From Oryzomonas sp. (GTDB lineage: Bacteria > Desulfobacterota > Desulfuromonadia > Geobacterales > Pseudopelobacteraceae): DNA of 45,859 bases. The position numbers and the translations under genes are program-made. The stretch lies in the NCBI GenBank assembly GCA_031292255.1, contig JARLHN010000026.1:1-45859 (forward strand), written 5' to 3'. Positions 39,587 to 45,859 of this stretch are shown here, one piece after another. Positions within the stretch are counted from its first letter, which is position 1. Each line of letters opens with the position of its first letter. The notes beneath the pieces were generated by a model that saw nothing but the letters and a program-made list of their open reading frames with translations, was not told where the DNA came from and did not search any database.

Positions 39587-41473
39587 TTATTGGATAACTT
39601 TACCATGAGTACTCTTCAGTAAAATTACCCGTTCCAAATTGTTACGTGCAAACTCGTTATTTGGATTGACCTGAAGTGCGCGTTGAAATTCTTGGATCGC
39701 AGAGTCTAAATCTCCCTTATTGGCAAAAGCGAACCCTAAGTTGTTGAGCGCATCCGCATCATTTGGGTTTATCCTGAGAGCCTCACTAAATTCCTGAATA
39801 GCAACAGCTAAATCCCCTTTACGGGCTATTGCAATACCTAAGTTGACATGTGGATCCGAGTCATTTGGGTCGATTCTAATTGCCTCGTGATATTCAAAGA
39901 TAGCTGAAGTCAGGTCTCCTTTGTTTGCAAAAGCAACACCCAAGTTATAATGCGCCTTTGCGAAATTGGGGCTTATAAGGAGTGCCATCTGATATTCTTT
40001 AATTGCTGCATCTAAACTTCCCTTGGCAACAAGAGCAGCCCCCAAATTGTTATGTGCTTTCGCGTAAACGGGGTTTAACCGAATTGCCTTTTGGTATTCT
40101 TGGATTGCGGAATCTATTTCTCCTTCTCTCTCAAGAGCGAATCCATAACTGTTATGCATCAAATAGCTGCCGGTAGTAACATTGAGGGCGTGTCGGTAGA
40201 GAACGATATCATCCTGCCAGTAGGCAATTTGTCGATACGTCAATATGACAGATGCTGTTATAATGAGACTACCGAATAGAGCAAGGATAGCCTCCTGATT
40301 CTTAATGCCTTTTGTCAGATTGGGAACACCCCATGCCACAGTGATGAAAAGTCCTATCACTGGAATGTATGTGTAGCGATCCGCCATGGATTGGATTCCT
40401 ACCTGGATTAAGCCGATTACGGGTAGAAGCGTCACAAGAAAAAAAAACCAACCTACAAAAAAGTAGGGGTATTGGCGGCGAAGCTTGATAGCTGTTGCTG
40501 ACAAAATGAGCAAAACGAACAGGGAGCTAATAACTTGCCATAACGGAAAGAATGAAGGGAAAGGGTAGAAGACGGAGAGGTCATGGGGCCAAAATGTTTT
40601 ACCAATGTACCTTACATACGAAATAAGAGCATTTTCAAGGTGATCCAAAAAAGACAGATCCTTCATACCATCCATAGCCCCACCCTTATGCTGTGCATAA
40701 ACGGTTACCACGCTTGACAATAGAGAGCACGCTAGGAATGGTATTTTCTCTTTTATTAGGACAATCGCTCCAAGCCCTTGCTTTTGCAATTTTTGTTCTT
40801 GATCTTCATGCCGATAGCGGTCAAGTGGCCAATAGTCCAGCAAAAGCAAAACGACAGGAAGAGTTACAAGCATCGGTTTGGTCATAAGGCCAAGCACGAA
40901 GGATATCAGAGAAAGAACATATAAAGCAGGCTTTTGTTTTTTGGCATATTCTGAATAACAAAGGAGTGTAATAAACCAGAAAAGCGCGCAAAGGACATCC
41001 TTCCTTTCAGCCACCCACGCAACTGATTCAACGTGTATGGGATGAAGCGCGAACAAAGCGGCCACAAACGAGCTTTTCCAAAATGAGGCAGTAGTGCGGA
41101 GAAGAAATTGCAAAAGGAGCAATGAAGAAAGGGTATGAATGATAACGTTGGTGAAGTGATGACCGCGAGGGTTCACACCATAAAGTTGGACGTCTAACAT
41201 ATGAGACAACCACGTGATCGGATGCCAGTTCGCAGCATGAAAGGAGGTAAACGCCCAAATAATATTATTGCCCGTTATGCCGCTTGTTACATGAGGGTTG
41301 CGAGTAACGTAGACATCATCATCAAAGCTCAGAAATTGGTGATGTTCAACTTGCATATATACTGCTAATACGATAGCTATAAGCGTTATGCTCAGCAATA
41401 AATTAGAACGAGTATTGTGAATTGTTCCTGAAAATATATTCATGGTCATATACTGTGCCAAGAATCCCCTCAT
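39587..41473 (-). CDS. TMTC-like membrane glycosyltransferase/TPR protein
   Basis: The 628-residue product has about ten membrane helices (~25-430) followed by five to six tetratricopeptide repeats (~440-620, e.g. AKAHYNLGVAFANKGDL). The first loop carries FLSFDDDVYVTRNPHV, and HPIHVESVAWVAERKDVL follows: the DD-containing loop and helix of GT-C type proteins resembling eukaryotic TMTC O-mannosyltransferases (family knowledge). It may glycosylate exported proteins; the substrate is unknown. The start is uncertain (ATG at 41473 or near 41449). The gene is more AT-rich than its neighbours and lies between two copies of the mlaE/nadA junction, so it was inserted here. Confidence 0.82.
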   Translation of the reverse strand: MRGFLAQYMTMNIFSGTIHNTRSNLLLSITLIAIVLAVYMQVEHHQFLSFDDDVYVTRNPHVTSGITGNNIIWAFTSFHAANWHPITWLSHMLDVQLYGVNPRGHHFTNVIIHTLSSLLLLQFLLRTTASFWKSSFVAALFALHPIHVESVAWVAERKDVLCALFWFITLLCYSEYAKKQKPALYVLSLISFVLGLMTKPMLVTLPVVLLLLDYWPLDRYRHEDQEQKLQKQGLGAIVLIKEKIPFLACSLLSSVVTVYAQHKGGAMDGMKDLSFLDHLENALISYVRYIGKTFWPHDLSVFYPFPSFFPLWQVISSLFVLLILSATAIKLRRQYPYFFVGWFFFLVTLLPVIGLIQVGIQSMADRYTYIPVIGLFITVAWGVPNLTKGIKNQEAILALFGSLIITASVILTYRQIAYWQDDIVLYRHALNVTTGSYLMHNSYGFALEREGEIDSAIQEYQKAIRLNPVYAKAHNNLGAALVAKGSLDAAIKEYQMALLISPNFAKAHYNLGVAFANKGDLTSAIFEYHEAIRIDPNDSDPHVNLGIAIARKGDLAVAIQEFSEALRINPNDADALNNLGFAFANKGDLDSAIQEFQRALQVNPNNEFARNNLERVILLKSTHGKVIQ

Positions 41474-41656
41474 TGTTCGGTATTACCTTGTTCCCGCTTC
41501 AGAGATACGGAGCCTGAACACATTCCCTCATAATCACAATGTCCTGCAATTATGACGTCAATTTCAAGCTGCGCGCTCTCCCCAAAACTGATCCGAAAAA
41601 TTGTGTTCGACTTTCGGCATCCGAAAGGAGACACAATAAATTAATCGAGGTGCAAT
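41474..41656. other. sequence between TMTC-like gene and IS remnant
   Basis: Contains a TTTCGG-CAT-CCGAAA hairpin just before an AGGAG-like site at ~41620-41640, in the position where IS3 elements have their left end and orfA ribosome site. No intact gene. Confidence 0.4.
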
Positions 41657-41790
41657 GAGGAACAGGTAGCCGCTGTGGTGAGACAGGCAGAATCAAGGGT
41701 TCCGTGTTAGAGATCTGCCGGCGCCCGGGAGTTTCCGAAGTTACTTTTTGCCGCTGGAAGAAGCCATGTGCCGGTACGGGTGTGACCGAG
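41657..41790 (+). pseudogene. IS3-family transposase orfA remnant
   Basis: From 41657 the frame reads EEQVAAVVRQAESRVPC, then a one-base frameshift, then LEICRRPGVSEVTFCRWKK and GTGVTE. This is the helix-turn-helix start of IS3-family OrfA (usually EICRRLGVSEATFYRWKKKYAGMGVTEL). It stops exactly where the duplicated mlaE 3' end begins (41791), so the IS edge or a recombination point is at the breakpoint. Confidence 0.75.
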
Positions 41791-41942
41791 CTGATCCTGG
41801 CGGCGGATTACTTCCAGACGCGGATTCTGATGTAGAGGCGAGGGACAGCCTTCGCCCCCGTCAATCCCGCGGCACGGCCAGCATCCTGTCCAGGGCCTGC
41901 TTTGCCTTGAGCCGGATCGCCTCCGCTACCGTGACCACCGGC
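41791..41942. repeat. right copy of duplicated mlaE/nadA junction
   Basis: It carries the last 15 codons of mlaE (41791-41835, LILAADYFQTRILM) as a fragment and the true nadA 3' end. It aligns with 39359-39503; the mlaE part has identical spacing to its stop codon. Confidence 0.85.
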
Positions 41943-42778
41943 GACATGGTCTGGAGCGAGTAGAGCACGTCCTCCAGGGAGGTCAGCTTCATGTTGGGGC
42001 AGATCAGGGCCGGGGAGGCCAGGATGAACTCCTTGTCGGGGTTTTCGATCCGCAGCCTGTAGAGGATGCCGGCCTCGGTGCCGATGATGAATTTCCTGGC
42101 CGATGCGGCACGGCAGTAGTCATACATACCGCTGGTGGAACAGACATGATCGGCCAGGGCCGAAACCTCCGGCGCACTCTCCGGGTGGCAGATGAACAAG
42201 GCGTCGGGGTGTTCGCGCTTTTTCTGCAGGACCGCCTCGACGGTCATCCGCTCGTGGGTCGGGCAGAACCCCTCCCAGAAGATGAACCGCTTTTCCGGGA
42301 CGAATTTGGCCACCCAGCGCCCCAGGTTGCGGTCGGGCACGAAGATCAGCTCATCCTCCTTCAGCGACCTGACCACCCTGATCGCGTTGGCCGAGGTGCA
42401 GCAGATGTCGGAGTGGGCCTTGATCTCGGCCGACGAGTTGACATACGTCACCACCGGCACGCCGGGATGTTCCCTCTTCAACGCCTCCAACTCCTGGACC
42501 GTGACCATGTCGGCCATGGGACAGCCGGCATCGGGGCGCGGCAACAGCACCTTTTTCCCGGGTGACAGGATGGCGGCCGATTCGGCCATGAAGTGCACGC
42601 CGCAGAAGACGATCACATCCGCAGCAGTCTTTGCCGCCTCCATGGATAGGGCCAGGGAATCACCGGTGATATCGGCGATCTCCTGCACCTCGTCGCGCAT
42701 GTAGTTGTGGGCCAAGAGCACGGCATTGTGCGCCGCGAGGAGTTCCCTGATCTGTTGTCTGATACCGTCTCCAGCCAT
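41861..42778 (-). CDS. nadA: quinolinate synthase
   Basis: The start is the ATG at 42778, 8 bases after GGAGG; an upstream TTG at 42793 overlaps that site. The 305-residue 4Fe-4S enzyme condenses iminoaspartate with dihydroxyacetone phosphate to quinolinate in NAD synthesis. It shows [21 protein letters not shown] at the start, cluster cysteines in [20 protein letters not shown] and [10 protein letters not shown], and the substrate region [21 protein letters not shown] and FICHPES. There is no nadB or nadC nearby. Its last ~27 codons are duplicated at 39421-39503. Confidence 0.97.
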   Translation of the reverse strand: MAGDGIRQQIRELLAAHNAVLLAHNYMRDEVQEIADITGDSLALSMEAAKTAADVIVFCGVHFMAESAAILSPGKKVLLPRPDAGCPMADMVTVQELEALKREHPGVPVVTYVNSSAEIKAHSDICCTSANAIRVVRSLKEDELIFVPDRNLGRWVAKFVPEKRFIFWEGFCPTHERMTVEAVLQKKREHPDALFICHPESAPEVSALADHVCSTSGMYDYCRAASARKFIIGTEAGILYRLRIENPDKEFILASPALICPNMKLTSLEDVLYSLQTMSPVVTVAEAIRLKAKQALDRMLAVPRD

Positions 42779-42803
42779 AACGTGTGCCTCCAAAGGTTGC
42801 CGC

Positions 42804-42833
42804 TTGACAAGCGGGAACTAAAAAGGATATAAA
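42804..42833 (+). promoter_or_regulatory. promoter of tRNA-Pro
   Basis: TTGACA (42804-42809), 18 bases, TATAAA (42828-42833), with the tRNA starting 11 bases later. A near-consensus match. Confidence 0.75.
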
Positions 42834-42843
42834 AACAGTTCTT

Positions 42844-42920
42844 CGGGATGTAGCGCAGCCTGGTAGCGCACCTGCTTCGGGAGCAGGGGGCCGCTGGTTC
42901 AAATCCAGTCATCCCGACCA
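42844..42920 (+). tRNA. tRNA-Pro (CGG anticodon)
   Basis: Acceptor CGGGATG pairs with CATCCCG, followed by A and encoded CCA. The anticodon stem CCTGC/GCAGG encloses TTCGGGA, anticodon CGG. The T-loop reads TTCAAAT. Total 77 nt. Confidence 0.95.
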
Positions 42921-42929
42921 TTATCAACC

Positions 42930-42965
42930 AAGGGGTCAGCCGAACGCGGTTGGCCCCTTTTTTTT
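42930..42965 (+). terminator. terminator of tRNA-Pro
   Basis: AAGGGGTCAGCCG pairs with CGGTTGGCCCCTT (two G-T pairs), loop AACG, then eight T. Confidence 0.9.
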
Positions 42966-43165
42966 CGCCCGCAGGTTATACCACAGATGGGCAAAGAAAT
43001 CCATGCCGCGATCTTCTTCCTCCACGCCCGCCCCTCCTGGGCCGGACCCGAATACGGTGTCCGTTTGTCGTCCCACTTCCGAAGCCGTACGATTTACGGT
43101 GTTACATGGTATAGTAAGAAGTATGATGGTGCAGAGATGGCGCTAAACCCATGAAGGAGGATGCG

Positions 43166-43759
43166 ATGCGTTACCCCGTTATGTTGCTTGCGCTGGTTCC
43201 CCTGTTTGTGAGTGTGCAGGCCCTGGCCGCCGATATTTCCCTGCTTGCCGGCTGCACCAACAAGGTATTCGACGAAATCAACCGGACCCACAAATGGTCG
43301 GGCAAGGCACCGGCCGCATGCCCGGCAACGATTGTCGTGGAAAAACGGGCGGACGGTGTGCTGGTCACCGCATGGGCAACCCGGAGCGCCGAGGGGGGGT
43401 GGGTCAGGACCGCCTTCTCTGGGGCCATGGGATACGGCGAGCTCGCCCGCAAAAAGGAGTTGGCAAAGGCCGGCCGCGACATCATGGCCAGGGCCAAGCG
43501 TCTTGAACGCTGCCTAGATTCGATCAACACGGCCAACGACCCGCTGGAGTGCCGCGACCGGGCGACCAAGTCCTATTCCGCCGGCGAGGAAAGCGGCGTG
43601 GAGAATGACCGAATCGTCTGGCTGGATGACGATGGCCGCCATACCGTCGTGGAATACGCCTTCGGGAACACCGACTCGACCCCAAGCCCGCCCGCCGACC
43701 TCTTAAACGGCCAGCAATTGCCGCCGGGCACGGTCATCGATCTGCACATGAATCGATAG
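43166..43759 (+). CDS. exported protein of unknown function
   Basis: The start is the ATG at 43166, five bases after GGAGG (43156-43160). The 197-residue product has a signal peptide (MLLALVPLFVSVQALAA) and four later cysteines (GC, AAC, RC, EC) that could form disulfides in the periplasm. It is hydrophilic and mixed in structure, with no motif I recognise. It is downstream of tRNA-Pro behind a terminator and convergent with dtd. Codon use matches the neighbours, so it looks real. Confidence 0.72.
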   Translation: MRYPVMLLALVPLFVSVQALAADISLLAGCTNKVFDEINRTHKWSGKAPAACPATIVVEKRADGVLVTAWATRSAEGGWVRTAFSGAMGYGELARKKELAKAGRDIMARAKRLERCLDSINTANDPLECRDRATKSYSAGEESGVENDRIVWLDDDGRHTVVEYAFGNTDSTPSPPADLLNGQQLPPGTVIDLHMNR

Positions 43760-43788
43760 CATCCATTTAACAAGCTGTTAAAAATTCG

Positions 43789-43871
43789 GGTTGTTCAAAA
43801 ATAGTCAGATCGTCGCACCCGCACAAAGGGGACTTTGAGGACGAAGGCCTGATGGCTGTTTTTCAACAACC
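43789..43871. repeat. short repeat with inverted ends, copy 1 (83 bp)
   Basis: It begins GGTTGTTCAAAAATAG and ends CTGTTTTTCAACAACC, near-perfect inverted ends. The first ~35 bases are identical to copy 2 at 44356; the centre differs. It ends two bases before the dtd stop codon. Probably a miniature or REP-like element. Confidence 0.75.
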
Positions 43872-43873
43872 AC

Positions 43874-44311
43874 TTAGCGCTCCAGAATAAAGGTGACCGG
43901 TCCGTCATTGACCAGGTGCACTTTCATGTCGGCCTGGAAAATGCCGGTCTGCACCGGCAGGCCGAGTCGTTCGAGCGCCCCCGTGAAATAGTCGTACAGC
44001 CGTTTGCCCTCTTCCGGCGGAGCCGCCGTGTCAAAGGAGGGACGCCGCCCCTTGTCGCAATTGCCCGCCAGGGTGAACTGGGAAACCGCCAGGACCGCCC
44101 CCCCCACATCCGCCAGCGCAAGGTTCATCTTGCCCTTCTCGTCCGCGAAGATACGCAGGACGGCGATCTTTTCCGCCAGCCAATCGGCCCGCGACTCATC
44201 ATCCCCCTTCTCCACGCCCAACAGGACCAGGACGCCTTTCCCGATCCGACCGACAAGGTTTTCGTCCACAGTGACGGAAGCACAGCTGACGCGCTGGATT
44301 ACAGCTTTCAT
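43874..44311 (-). CDS. dtd: D-aminoacyl-tRNA deacylase
   Basis: The 145-residue enzyme removes D-amino acids wrongly attached to tRNA. It has the standard start [17 protein letters not shown], the active-site loop [17 protein letters not shown] and the C-terminal cross-subunit motif [12 protein letters not shown] (the GP pair that reads chirality). Length and motifs are typical. It is framed by two copies of the same short repeat, at 43789-43871 and 44356-44474. Confidence 0.96.
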   Translation of the reverse strand: MKAVIQRVSCASVTVDENLVGRIGKGVLVLLGVEKGDDESRADWLAEKIAVLRIFADEKGKMNLALADVGGAVLAVSQFTLAGNCDKGRRPSFDTAAPPEEGKRLYDYFTGALERLGLPVQTGIFQADMKVHLVNDGPVTFILER

Positions 44312-44355
44312 GATGTCCCCCTGGCGGACCCGTTTGGTGTTGTTGAAAAACCAAG

Positions 44356-44474
44356 GTTGTTCAAAAATAGTCAGATCGTCGCACCCGCAGAAAGACCAGA
44401 GGAGGCGTAGCAGCGCTACGCCGCACGAAAGGGCTTCCGAGGATAGCGGCGAGATGGCTGTTTTTCAACAACCT
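44356..44474. repeat. short repeat with inverted ends, copy 2 (119 bp)
   Basis: It has the same ends and orientation as copy 1 but a longer centre with a hairpin, GGCGTAGC-AGC-GCTACGCC (~44405-44423). A third, partial end (GTTGTTGAAAAACC, about 44340-44353) lies just before it. It ends next to the stop of the DUF362 gene at 44476. Confidence 0.75.
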
Positions 44475-44475
44475 C

Positions 44476-45579
44476 TTAAATCTTCACCAACTCATACTTC
44501 CTCGTCCCCAGGCCGATCTTCTCGCCATGCTCCAACTGCACCTCCCACGGAATATGGGGATACACGCCGCGAAACTTGTCGCCCCCCGGCTCATGGCCGC
44601 TCTGCAAGGCCGACCCCTCGTTGCCCCGCGCAGCGTTGACCAGGTCGGCACAGGCCTGGTCGATGGCCACCGGGTCGCAGGAGGCGCAGATACCGACATC
44701 GTTGACGATCGGCGCGTCGGTGTGGCCGTAGCAGTCGCAGGCCGGGGAGACCTGGGTGATAAAGCTGAGATAGATCGCCCGGCCCGCCTTGCCGGCCAGG
44801 GCGCCCTTGGCGTACTCGGCCATCTTCCTCATCACCAGGTCGGCCGCTTCGTTCCACTGGATATTGATGACCTTGGCCGGGCAGACGGAGATGCAGCGGC
44901 TGCAACCGGCGCACAGCCCGGGATCGATGGTTGCCTTCCCCTCGATGATCCGGATGGCGTCGTGGGCGCAGGCCTTGAGGCAAGCGCCGCAGCCGGTGCA
45001 GTACTTGTCGGCCACCTTGGGGGCCACGGTGGAGTGCTGAACCAGCTTGCCCTTGCGGCTGGCGCACCCCATGCCCAGGTTCTTGACGGCCCCGCCAAAG
45101 CCGGTCAACTCGTGGCACTTGAAGTGGGTCAGGCAGACCATCGAGTCGGCCTCGACGATCTCGGTGCCGATGTAGACTTTTTTCAGCAGTTCGCCGTCAA
45201 TGGCGACCTCAGTCTCGGTCACCCCGCGCAAGCCGTCGCTGATGATCAGCGGCGCACCCACGCAGGCATAGCCAAAGCCGTTCTCGATGGCGCAGGTCAA
45301 GGCAGAGACCGCCTCCTTGCGCTCGCCGGGGTAGAGGGTTGACGAATCGGTCAGAAAGGGCCGTGCCCCCAGTTTCTTGATCTCTTCCACCACCCGCCGG
45401 GCAAAGATCGGCCGGATGAAGGCGCTGTTTCCCTTTTCGCCGAAATGGATCTTGACCGCCGTCAGTTCCCCTTCGGCGATCTGTTGGCCCATGCCGGCCA
45501 GGGCCAGCAGCTTGCTGATCTTGTCGAACAAGTTTTCCTTATGCCCGGCCCGCATATCGGCAAAATAAACCTTGGACAT
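44476..45579 (-). CDS. DUF362/4Fe-4S ferredoxin-type protein
   Basis: The start is the ATG at 45579 after GGAGG; the frame runs 46 codons further through the hcp promoter region without a signal. The 367-residue product has a DUF362 N-terminal part (VKIHFGEKGNSAFIRPIFARRVVEEIKKLGARPFLTDSS, CLTHFKCHELTGFGGAVKNLGMGCAS) and two 4Fe-4S motifs, CTGCGACLKACAHDAI and CAGCSRCISVCPAKVI (~190-235), then a CDCYGH/CASCDP region that may bind a further centre. It is probably an electron carrier or redox enzyme; no reaction is established for the family. It is divergent from hcp and shares its regulatory region. Confidence 0.85.
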   Translation of the reverse strand: MSKVYFADMRAGHKENLFDKISKLLALAGMGQQIAEGELTAVKIHFGEKGNSAFIRPIFARRVVEEIKKLGARPFLTDSSTLYPGERKEAVSALTCAIENGFGYACVGAPLIISDGLRGVTETEVAIDGELLKKVYIGTEIVEADSMVCLTHFKCHELTGFGGAVKNLGMGCASRKGKLVQHSTVAPKVADKYCTGCGACLKACAHDAIRIIEGKATIDPGLCAGCSRCISVCPAKVINIQWNEAADLVMRKMAEYAKGALAGKAGRAIYLSFITQVSPACDCYGHTDAPIVNDVGICASCDPVAIDQACADLVNAARGNEGSALQSGHEPGGDKFRGVYPHIPWEVQLEHGEKIGLGTRKYELVKI

Positions 45580-45603
45580 GGTTACCTCCGCTAAATCGAT
45601 TTT

Positions 45604-45619
45604 CTTGACCCGGATCAAG
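45604..45619. promoter_or_regulatory. HcpR-like operator
   Basis: The core TTGACCCGGATCAA (45605-45618) is a palindrome and differs by one base from the TTGACC-N2-GGTCAA form I recall for HcpR, the Crp/Fnr-family regulator of hcp in Deltaproteobacteria. Its centre (45611.5) is ~30 bases before the -10 element, i.e. near -40, the class II activator position. Confidence 0.6.
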
Positions 45620-45638
45620 CAAAGCCGTGCTGATCGGG

Positions 45639-45644
45639 TATACT
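45639..45644 (+). promoter_or_regulatory. -10 element of the hcp promoter
   Basis: TATACT. No good -35 hexamer lies at 16-18 bases, as expected when an activator bound at 45604-45619 replaces it. Confidence 0.55.
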
Positions 45645-45720
45645 GTTCATACCATAAAAACGAAAATAACTCATCTGCGAGTTTATTCAGGCACACACAG
45701 CGAAAGGGAGGCAACAATCA

Positions 45721-45859
45721 TGGGAATGTTCTGTAATCAATGCGAGCAGGCGGCACACGGCACCGGCTGCGACATCTCCGGCGTCTGCGGCAAGAACCCC
45801 GAGGTAGCGACACTGCAGGATCACCTGCTCTACGGCTTGAAGAGCCTGGCGCTCCATGC
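45721..45859 (+). CDS. hcp: hybrid cluster protein (hydroxylamine/NO reductase), partial
   Basis: The first 46 codons are in the window. The start MGMFCNQCEQAAHGTGCDISGVCG is the hallmark of Hcp: cysteines 5, 8, 17 and 23 bind the N-terminal iron-sulfur cluster. GGGAGG lies 8 bases before the ATG. Hcp protects against nitrosative stress by reducing NO or hydroxylamine, and the upstream HcpR-like site fits this. The class I/III split and the hybrid-cluster residues are beyond the right edge. Confidence 0.92.

Noticed and set aside
1-45859. CRISPR array, prophage or plasmid replication module
   Set aside because: No regularly spaced repeats, phage structural genes, integrase or replication initiator were seen.

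Overview
The window looks like chromosomal DNA of a Desulfuromonadota bacterium close to Geobacter or Trichlorobacter (inferred). The evidence is a partial CxxCH cytochrome, Fe-S-rich regulators, a dense set of chemosensory and cyclic-di-GMP genes, an ArsR-methyltransferase regulator beside ahcY, a ferredoxin/DUF362 gene divergent from hcp, and the moderately high GC of the coding regions.

Layout. 1-0.3 kb: start of an exported c-type cytochrome (minus). 1-1.9 kb: LysR regulator. 2.0-4.8 kb: a sigma-54 activator whose sensor is a degenerate [FeFe]-hydrogenase-like H-cluster domain, followed by a ribbon-helix-helix gene behind a candidate sigma-54 promoter; similar palindromes lie upstream of both genes. 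4.8-8.9 kb: rng and a radical SAM gene (minus). 9.0-12.4 kb: tRNA-Leu, then a cNMP-binding/degenerate AAA+/membrane polyferredoxin fusion, bounded on the far side by a decayed copy of the tRNA 3' end and its terminator. 12.6-14.9 kb: two paralogous lipoproteins and a small unknown protein. 15.0-16.7 kb: PiT phosphate transporter with an N-terminal desulforedoxin-like knuckle. 17.4-19.5 kb: PilZ, HDOD and CheY-like proteins. 19.9-23.2 kb: a Skp/OmpH-like chaperone, then ahcY and its likely regulator.

23.4-34.9 kb is one minus-strand, nearly continuous signalling operon: two CheW proteins, a Cache MCP, CheB, CheR-TPR, CheA with a C-terminal receiver, an Hpt-REC-REC-GGDEF diguanylate cyclase, a lone receiver and a second Hpt-REC-REC-GGDEF cyclase. 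It resembles the Wsp logic (chemosensory array controlling c-di-GMP) but has twin four-domain outputs. The nearby PilZ protein is a possible c-di-GMP effector.

35-45.9 kb: a nitronate monooxygenase-like enzyme, an exported protein of W/F-x-P-x-Y/F repeats, an MlaE permease, a TMTC-like membrane/TPR protein, nadA, tRNA-Pro, a small exported protein, dtd, DUF362-ferredoxin and the start of hcp. The TMTC-like gene lies between two diverged copies (about 145-152 bp) of the mlaE/nadA convergent junction, with an IS3-type orfA remnant fused to the right copy. Another IS3 remnant lies near 35.4 kb. A short repeat with inverted ends occurs on both sides of dtd. A palindrome upstream of hcp is spaced as expected for an HcpR-type activator site.

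No CRISPR array, rRNA, phage module or replication origin was seen. All homology statements come from reading motifs, not from database searches.
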